This document shows, piece after piece, positions 6,303-12,166 of a DNA stretch of 14,542 bases (positions are counted from its first letter, which is position 1; every line of letters begins with the position of its first letter). This stretch comes from CAZXBB01 sp964638815 (lineage in GTDB: Bacteria > Planctomycetota > Phycisphaerae > Phycisphaerales > SM1A02): NCBI GenBank assembly GCA_964638815.1, contig CAZXBB010000451.1, positions 1 to 14,542 on the forward strand, given 5' to 3'. The translations under genes were made by a program, and so were the position numbers. The notes under the pieces were generated by a model. The model had not been told where the DNA came from. It saw only the letters and a list, made by a program, of their open reading frames with translations, and made no database searches.

Positions 6303-9300
6303 ATGACCGCCGACCCGCCCGATCACGACACCTCCGACGCCGGGCCGTCGGGCGACAGCAGCGCCGCGCTCTTCCGCGTGATCGTCGTCGCCGCCGGCAT
6401 CGCGCTCGTCGTGCTCGCCCTCGCGCTCCGCACGATCACCGGCTCGAGCCGGAGCATGATGAACGCGCGCGACGCGGAGCGCGAGAACGGGAACCCGGCG
6501 GAGTCCTTCTCGATCCCGCCCCCGACCGTCGCGGAGCTGGCGCGGACGCCGGTCTGGATCTGGGCGGCGGGCGAGCCGGCCGACGACGAGACGACGTACT
6601 TCCGTCGCACGCTGCCGCTCGAGACGCCCCCTTCGCGCGTCACGCTCCGCTTCGCCTGCGACAACGAGGCGACCGTGCTCGTTGACGGCGAAGCCGTGAT
6701 CTCGTCGAGCGACTGGCGCGCCGCGACGGAGGCGGACCTCACGCCGTTCGCGGCGCGGGGTGCTTTCACCGTCGATATCCACGCCCGGAACGAGGACGGC
6801 CCTGCGGGGCTGATCGCGGTGATCGAGCTGGAGGCGGCTGACGGCGCGACCGAGCGCATCGTCACCGATCGCACGTGGATGGTGTCGGACAGCGCCGACC
6901 TGCGCGATCCCCGGCCGGCGACCGAGGTCGCGCTCTACGGCGCCCCGCCGTGGGGCGCGATCCCCGGTCTGCTCGGCGACGACGTGAAGCGCGACATCGA
7001 GACCCGCGCAGGCTTCGTCACCGAGCTGGTCTACGCGGTGCCGCGTCGCGAAGGCTCGTGGGTGAGCCTCGCGGTCGATCCTCGGGGCCGGCTCATCGCG
7101 AGCGACCAGTCGCGGGGTCTCTACCGCATCACGCCCGCGCCGGTCGGGACGGATCGCAGGGCGACGGCCGTCGAGCCGATCGACGTTCCCGTCGGCGCCG
7201 CGCAGGGTCTCCTCTGCGTCGGCGATGATCTCTACTGCATGGCGCACGGCGATCGCGCGGACGGCCCGGGCCTGTACCGCGTGCGCGACACGGACGGCGA
7301 CGACCGGTACGACGCGTACACGCTCCTGCGCCGCATCGAAGGCGCCGGCGAGCACGGCCCGCACGGCATCGCGGCCGGACCGGACGGGCTGCTCTACGTG
7401 GTGGCCGGGAACCACACGCCGCCGCCGGATCCGGAGGAATCCGCGGTACCGCGGCGCTGGGACGAGGATCACCTGCTCCCGCGGCTGTGGGACGCCAATG
7501 GGCACGCGGTGGGGATCACCGCCCCCGGCGGCTGGGTGTGCGTCACGGATCCCGACGGTGCGAGCTGGCGGCTCTTCGCGATCGGCTTCCGCAATCCGTA
7601 CGACCTCGCGTTCAACCGCGACGGCGAGCTGTTCACGTACGACGCGGACATGGAATGGGACATGGGCGCGCCGTGGTACCGCCCAACCCGGGTGAACCAC
7701 GTCGTCAGCGGCGCCGATTACGGCTGGCGCTCCGGCACCGCGAAGTGGCCACCGCACTACGCCGACAGCCTGCCCGCGGTGCTCGACATCGGCCCCGGCT
7801 CGCCCACCGGCGTGCTGTTCGGCACGGGCGCCCGGTTCCCGCGGCGTTACCGGGAGGCGCTCTTCCTCCTGGACTGGACGTTCGGCACGATCCACGCCGT
7901 CCACCTCGAGCCCGACGGCGCGACGTACCGCGGGGAGCGCGAGGTCTTCCTCAGCGGCCGCCCACTGCCGCTCGCCGACGCCGTCATCAACCCGACCGAT
8001 GGCGCAATGTACTTCGTGGTCGGCGGCCGCGGCGTCCCGTCAGCACTGTATCGCGTTCGGTGGACCGGGACGGAAGCGGACGATGAGGCGCACGCGCACG
8101 CGCCCGCGCCCGCGCACACGCCCGCGCACGCGCCCGCGCACACGCCCGCGCACACGGACGCGCCCGCGCACGCGCACGCGCACGCGCCAGCGCACACCAA
8201 CACGCACACCCCCACGAACACCCGCCGCCGCCTCGAGGCAGCACACCTCACGTCGGATGCGTCGGGCCTCGACGACGCATGGCCGATGCTCGGGCACCCC
8301 GACCGCTTCGTCCGGCACGCCGCGCGCGTCGCCGTCGAGCAACGCCCCGTGAGCACGTGGTCACGTCGCGCGCTGGACGAGCCGGTCGCGCCCGCGGCGA
8401 TGACGGCGCTGATCGCGGCGGCGCGGTGCGTCGGGCCGACCGACCAGCGTCGCCTCATCGCGGCGCTGCGGCGCTTCGACTGGGACGATCTCGACCGCGA
8501 GCAGCGTCTCACCTGGCTGCGCGCCTGGGCCCTCTGCTTCATCCGCACGGGGCAGCCGCCCGCCGCCGACCGCGCGACCCTCGCGGACGACCTGGCCGAC
8601 GTCTACCCGACAGGCGATGACATGACGGACCGCGAGCTGTGCGATCTGCTCGTGTACCTGCGCTCACCGACCGTCGTCGCGAGGACGATCCCGCTGATGG
8701 AGCGCAGCGACACGCATACAGCCGCTCACGACGAGACGCTGCTCGCCCGCAACGACACCTACGGCGCCGCCATCCTGAAGATGGCATCCGCGCCGCCACA
8801 GCGGCAGCAGGTGCACTACGCCCTCGCCCTGCGTCACGCGAAGCGGGGATGGACGCCGGCGCTGCGCGATCGGTACTTCCGCTGGTTCGAGACGGCGCGA
8901 AGGACGAGCGGCGGGCTGAGCTTCGTCGGCTTCCTCGACAGGATCCGCGAGGACGCGCTCGCGAACGTCCCGCCCGCGGACAGGGCCCGGCTCGCCGCGA
9001 TCGGCACCACCGAAGACGCGCTCGTCGCGGACGCACCCGCCCCGCGCGGGCCGGGGCGCCAGTGGACCACCGACGCGGTCGTCGCCATCGCCCGCGGCGG
9101 TCTGGACGGCGGGCGCGACTTCGAGAACGGCCGGCGCATGTACGCGGCCGCGAGCTGCGCGAAGTGTCACCGGTTCGCCGGCGCCGGCCGCGCCGGTGGC
9201 CCCGACCTGACGCTGCTGAGCTCGCGCTACTCGATCCGCGATCTCGCGGAGTCGATCGTCGAGCCGAGCCGGACGATCTCGGACCAGTACGAGGACACCG

Positions 9301-9560
9301 AGTTCGTGCTCGACGACGAGACGGTGATCATCGGCCGCGTCGTGGGGCGCGACGGGTCGGTCGTACAGGTGATGCCGAGCCGGCTGGATCCGGACGCCGT
9401 CGTGGAGATCGGGGGGGACCGCGTCGTGGCGGAGCGCGCATCCGCCGTCTCGCCGATGATGCCCGGGCTGCTCGACCGGCTCGGGGAGGACGAGGTGCTG
9501 GACCTCTTCGCGTACCTTCTCTCGGAGGGGGATGCGCGCAGCGCGATGTTCGGGCCTTGA
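6303..9560 (+). CDS. Membrane-anchored PVC-type haem-binding beta-propeller protein (CxxCH)
   Basis: The 1085-residue protein resembles planctomycete/verrucomicrobial membrane-bound dehydrogenase-like proteins. Residues 23-42 form one transmembrane anchor, with the rest presumably periplasmic. Residues about 75-190 look like a jelly-roll, sugar-hydrolase-type binding domain (FACDNEATVLVDGEAV). Residues about 235-595 resemble a soluble PQQ-sugar-dehydrogenase/NHL-like propeller, with HGPHGIAAGPDGLLYVVAGN, FAIGFRNPYDLAFNRDGELF, NHVVSGADYGWRSG and PTDGAMYFVVGG. An Ala/His/Pro/Thr linker (597-640) is encoded by a hexanucleotide repeat. Residues about 645-930 are helical and HEAT-like. Residues about 940-1085 are a cytochrome c-like domain with CAKCH at 952-956 and Met1052 or Met1053 as a possible axial ligand. 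It is probably an electron-transferring oxidoreductase acting on sugars or polyols; the substrate is inference. ATG 6303 is chosen over an in-frame ATG at 6231 inside gmk. A second in-frame TGA follows at 9570. Confidence 0.85.
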   Translation: MTADPPDHDTSDAGPSGDSSAALFRVIVVAAGIALVVLALALRTITGSSRSMMNARDAERENGNPAESFSIPPPTVAELARTPVWIWAAGEPADDETTYFRRTLPLETPPSRVTLRFACDNEATVLVDGEAVISSSDWRAATEADLTPFAARGAFTVDIHARNEDGPAGLIAVIELEAADGATERIVTDRTWMVSDSADLRDPRPATEVALYGAPPWGAIPGLLGDDVKRDIETRAGFVTELVYAVPRREGSWVSLAVDPRGRLIASDQSRGLYRITPAPVGTDRRATAVEPIDVPVGAAQGLLCVGDDLYCMAHGDRADGPGLYRVRDTDGDDRYDAYTLLRRIEGAGEHGPHGIAAGPDGLLYVVAGNHTPPPDPEESAVPRRWDEDHLLPRLWDANGHAVGITAPGGWVCVTDPDGASWRLFAIGFRNPYDLAFNRDGELFTYDADMEWDMGAPWYRPTRVNHVVSGADYGWRSGTAKWPPHYADSLPAVLDIGPGSPTGVLFGTGARFPRRYREALFLLDWTFGTIHAVHLEPDGATYRGEREVFLSGRPLPLADAVINPTDGAMYFVVGGRGVPSALYRVRWTGTEADDEAHAHAPAPAHTPAHAPAHTPAHTDAPAHAHAHAPAHTNTHTPTNTRRRLEAAHLTSDASGLDDAWPMLGHPDRFVRHAARVAVEQRPVSTWSRRALDEPVAPAAMTALIAAARCVGPTDQRRLIAALRRFDWDDLDREQRLTWLRAWALCFIRTGQPPAADRATLADDLADVYPTGDDMTDRELCDLLVYLRSPTVVARTIPLMERSDTHTAAHDETLLARNDTYGAAILKMASAPPQRQQVHYALALRHAKRGWTPALRDRYFRWFETARRTSGGLSFVGFLDRIREDALANVPPADRARLAAIGTTEDALVADAPAPRGPGRQWTTDAVVAIARGGLDGGRDFENGRRMYAAASCAKCHRFAGAGRAGGPDLTLLSSRYSIRDLAESIVEPSRTISDQYEDTEFVLDDETVIIGRVVGRDGSVVQVMPSRLDPDAVVEIGGDRVVAERASAVSPMMPGLLDRLGEDEVLDLFAYLLSEGDARSAMFGP
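8088..8222 (+). repeat. In-frame hexanucleotide repeat encoding an Ala-His/Ala-Pro linker
   Basis: Units GCGCAC, GCGCCC and ACGCCC/ACGCAC alternate for about 135 bp and keep the reading frame, giving a linker of AHAPAPAHTPAHAP type. The segment 8099-8121 is identical to 4160-4182, and GCACACGGACGC (8150-8161) is identical to 4187-4198, so it shares both units and an interruption with the neuC/ycaQ intergenic array. Confidence 0.85.
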
Positions 9561-9594
9561 GCCGTGCCCTGAGCCGTGCCGCGAGCCGCGGTCC
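9559..9594. repeat. 12-bp tandem repeat overlapping the haem-protein stop
   Basis: GAGCCGTGCC begins units at 9559 and 9571, with a diverged GAGCCGCGG unit at 9583. The duplication repeats the TGA stop in frame at 9570-9572. Confidence 0.6.
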
Positions 9595-9616
9595 CGTGCT
9601 CCGACAGGGCCGGGGG
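9586..9616 (-). repeat. Dispersed single copy of the palindromic unit (type B)
   Basis: Read on the minus strand, this segment matches B1 (from 1679) at about 26 of 29 positions: CCCGGCCCTGTC, then GAGCAC, then GGACCG. It can still fold into a hairpin, with one wobble pair and one C/A mismatch. It sits between the convergent stops of the haem protein (9560) and the PAC2 gene (9620), a typical place for extragenic palindromes and shared termination. Confidence 0.75.
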
Positions 9617-9619
9617 GCG

Positions 9620-10603
9620 TCACTCCCCCTTCTTGAACAGGTCCAGGAACCGATCCTCGTAAGCCTCGAACGCCCCGTGGCGGTCGAGCTCCTCCTTGAG
9701 CTGCACGACCTTGCTGCGGTCGTGACGCACTGCGTCGAAGAGCGTCTCGATGCGGCGCTTCGCGGCGGGGCTGAGCTTCGGCTTCTCGTCCTTCCGGGAC
9801 TGGTCGTCCCTGGACTCGTCTTCCTCGCCGGTGTCGAACGCCGAGGCCGCGAACTCGTCTTCCTCGTCGTCCTCGTCGGTCTGCCGGCGCGCCGCCCGCT
9901 TGAGCTTCTCGAGCAGGTGGAGCAGCCCCTCCTCGACGGCGCCGGCCTGTTCGGCGAGCTCGGTAAGATCGATGCCGAGGCCGGACATCCGCGCGAACAC
10001 CTCGAGCACCGCCTGGGACGCGCGCGGGTTCGACACGCCGACCGCGAAGAACGGCAGCTCGCCGAGCAGGCAGGCCCCGGGGACGCCGTGCTCGGCGCCG
10101 GCGGCCAGGAGCACGCCGTTGAGACCGCTGATCTGCCCCTCGCCGAGGATCTCGGCGCCGTTGGTCTCCATCTCGCGCAGCCCTTCGCCGTCGGTCGCGA
10201 CGCCGAAGACGCGCGGCGTGTCGGAAGGGTGCAGTTGCGTCGCCATCGCGGCGAACGTGACCACGCGCTTCACGCCCCGGCTGATCGCGTGCTCGAGCAG
10301 CTTGTGACAGAACGCGTACCCGCCGGTGGTCGGCTGCGCCTCGCCGATGAAGACGATGAGGTCCCGCCCGCCGCTCGGGTCCTTCCACTCGAAGCAGAGA
10401 TTGCGCGGCACCTGGCCGGGGCTGACGAGCCCGTGCTCCACCTCGATGTGCTGGATGTCGAAGAGATCGCGCGAGGTGATCTCCGTCGCGATGCTCGCGC
10501 CGAGCCGGTTGACCAGGTACCCGCCCGCAATGATCGCGACGTTGCCCATCCCGGGCCACACGGCGACGAGCCACGGGTCACGGAGCTTGTCCGACTTCGC
10601 CAT
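9620..10603 (-). CDS. PAC2-family protein with acidic linker and helical tail
   Basis: PAC2-family proteins are related to eukaryotic proteasome-assembly chaperone 2. Their bacterial role is not established, so no reaction is assigned. Residues 8-235 form the PAC2-like domain: PWLVAVWPGMGNVAIIAGGY, then IEVEHGLVSPG, then LIVFIGEAQPTTGGYAF, then ATDGEGLREMETNGAEILGE and SGLNGVLL. Residues 240-275 are a highly charged, acidic low-complexity linker (QTDEDDEEDE). Residues 278-325 are predicted helical (LSPAAKRRIETLFDAVRHD...). There is no signal peptide, so it is probably cytoplasmic. ATG 10603 is supported by a TATAGT element 8 nt upstream. It converges with the haem-protein gene and is divergent from the MFS gene. 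Confidence 0.85.
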   Translation of the reverse strand: MAKSDKLRDPWLVAVWPGMGNVAIIAGGYLVNRLGASIATEITSRDLFDIQHIEVEHGLVSPGQVPRNLCFEWKDPSGGRDLIVFIGEAQPTTGGYAFCHKLLEHAISRGVKRVVTFAAMATQLHPSDTPRVFGVATDGEGLREMETNGAEILGEGQISGLNGVLLAAGAEHGVPGACLLGELPFFAVGVSNPRASQAVLEVFARMSGLGIDLTELAEQAGAVEEGLLHLLEKLKRAARRQTDEDDEEDEFAASAFDTGEEDESRDDQSRKDEKPKLSPAAKRRIETLFDAVRHDRSKVVQLKEELDRHGAFEAYEDRFLDLFKKGE

Positions 10604-10611
10604 ACGCGGGG

Positions 10612-10617
10612 ACTATA
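10612..10617 (-). promoter_or_regulatory. -10 element of the PAC2 gene, leaderless type
   Basis: TATAGT on the minus strand ends 8 nt before ATG 10603. No Shine-Dalgarno is present. It shares a 51-bp divergent region with the MFS promoter. Confidence 0.55.
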
Positions 10618-10642
10618 CGCCGTCTTTTGCCGGCGGGCGATG

Positions 10643-10648
10643 TAGCCT
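10643..10648 (+). promoter_or_regulatory. -10 element of the MFS gene, leaderless type
   Basis: TAGCCT ends 6 nt before the GTG start at 10655, with no Shine-Dalgarno. Any -35 contacts for this promoter would overlap the promoter of the divergent PAC2 gene. Confidence 0.45.
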
Positions 10649-10654
10649 GTCGGC

Positions 10655-11899
10655 GTGAATTATTTCGCGTTCGCGCGCGTCAACCTCCGTTTCCTGCTCT
10701 TCGGCTTCGCGCTGACGTTCTTCTCGAGCTTCGGCCAGACGTTCTTCATCGGCGTGTTCGGCGCCGACATCCGCGCCGCCTTCGGCCTCACCGAGGGCTC
10801 GTACGGCTCGATCTACTCGCTCGCGACGCTCGCCAGCGGCTTCTGCGTCATCTGGCTCGGGCGGCTGATCGATCGCGTGGACCTCCGCGTGTACAGCACG
10901 CTGGTCTGTCTGGGGCTTGTCGTCTCGGCGCTCGCCATGGCGCACGTCGGCACGGCGCTGCTGCTGATGCTCACGATCTGCGGGCTGCGGCTCTTCGGGC
11001 AGGGGCTCATGAGTCACACCGCGATCACGAGCATGTCGCGCTACTTCGAGAACGACCGGGGCAAGGCGCTCAGCATCGCGGGCCTCGGGTTCGCCGCGGG
11101 GGAGGCGGTCTTCCCGCGGGCCGCGGTCGCGCTGCGGGCCGCGGCGGACTGGCGCGAGACGTGGCTGCTCGTGGCCGGCGTCCTCGCGGTCGGCGCCCTG
11201 CCGCTCGCCCTGGTCCTGCTTCGCGGTCACGGGACGCGTCACGGCGCGCTGCTCGCACGGGACGCGGAGTCGTCCGCGGCGGCCGCCCGGATGCCGCACG
11301 GCGAGCGCCCCCGGCGGAGCCGGACACGGCGCGACGTCGTCCGCGACCCGCGGTTCTACGTGGTGCTGCCGGCGATCGTCGCGCCGGCGTTCATCGTGAC
11401 CGGGCTGTTCTTCCACCAGACCACCCTCATCGCCGAGATGGCGTGGACGCCGGAGTGGTTCACGTCGGGCTTCCTCGTGTTCGCGGCGGCCCAGCTTCCC
11501 TCGTCGCTCGGGGCCGGGCCGCTCGTGGACCGCATCGGCGGCATACGCCTCCTGCCCGTCCTGCTGGTCCCGCTCGCGCTCGGCCTCACCGCGCTGGTGA
11601 TCACCCCGCGTCCGGCGGCGGCGATGGTCTTCATGGCCCTCGGGGGCGTCACTTCCGGCATCATCGGGCCCGTCGTGGGGGCGGTCTGGGCGGAGCTGTA
11701 CGGCGTGCTCCATCTCGGCTCCATCCGCGCGATGGTGACGGCGCTGATGGTGTTCGCGACGGCGGCCTCGCCGGCGGCCATGGGAACGCTCATCGATCTC
11801 GGCGTGACCATGCGGGTGCTCGCCGCCCTCTGTGTCGGGTACTGCGTCCTGGCTACGCTGCTGCTCGGGGTCCTGCGTCGTCTTCCGGCGGCCCGATAA
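10655..11899 (+). CDS. Major facilitator superfamily transporter
   Basis: The 414-residue protein has about 12 hydrophobic segments in two halves. They are separated by a basic, hydrophilic cytoplasmic loop at residues 190-233 (RGHGTRHG... RPRRSRTRRD). A motif-A-like GRLIDRVDLR lies at 69-78 between TM2 and TM3. RYFENDRGKALSIAGLGFAAGE (130-150) resembles the corresponding region of monocarboxylate/oxalate-formate-type MFS carriers, which is only a hint at substrate. The GTG start gives MNYFAFARVNLRFLLFGF, where the first hydrophobic helix begins directly; a -10 element just upstream supports it. The direction of transport and the substrate cannot be read from the sequence. It is divergent from PAC2, with no catabolic partner gene next to it. 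Confidence 0.88.
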   Translation: MNYFAFARVNLRFLLFGFALTFFSSFGQTFFIGVFGADIRAAFGLTEGSYGSIYSLATLASGFCVIWLGRLIDRVDLRVYSTLVCLGLVVSALAMAHVGTALLLMLTICGLRLFGQGLMSHTAITSMSRYFENDRGKALSIAGLGFAAGEAVFPRAAVALRAAADWRETWLLVAGVLAVGALPLALVLLRGHGTRHGALLARDAESSAAAARMPHGERPRRSRTRRDVVRDPRFYVVLPAIVAPAFIVTGLFFHQTTLIAEMAWTPEWFTSGFLVFAAAQLPSSLGAGPLVDRIGGIRLLPVLLVPLALGLTALVITPRPAAAMVFMALGGVTSGIIGPVVGAVWAELYGVLHLGSIRAMVTALMVFATAASPAAMGTLIDLGVTMRVLAALCVGYCVLATLLLGVLRRLPAAR

Positions 11900-12166
11900 G
11901 AGCCGGTCGGCGGTTCAGGCCGGGGTTCAGGGCGGGGCTCAGACACCTCGGTTTGGTTCCCATATTCGCCGGTTTTGCCCTTGTCGGCTCCCCGTCCGCA
12001 CCGCATCATGGGGCGAGGAACGAGCAAAAGGGGGGGTGCGACTGCGCGCAGGAGGACCCCCGTTCATTTCAGGAAGCTCGCGCGAAGAACGCTACCGTGG
12101 GGGGTGGTGAGATGTCGGTGCGGGGACCGCGCTCACGTCGATGCGGGAAGGACCGACGAGACAACC
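11900..12166. other. Intergenic region upstream of the peptidase gene
   Basis: This 267-bp gap holds three short degenerate GGTTCAGG-type repeats (about 11911-11942). An interrupted inverted repeat follows: TTTTGC (11973-11978) with GCAAAA (12024-12029), plus an inner CTCCCC/GGGGCGAG pairing. It could be an MFS terminator or a leader structure for the peptidase mRNA. A very weak TTGTCG-17-CATCAT pair (11981-12009) is the only promoter-like element I found. No gene is evident. Confidence 0.35.
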
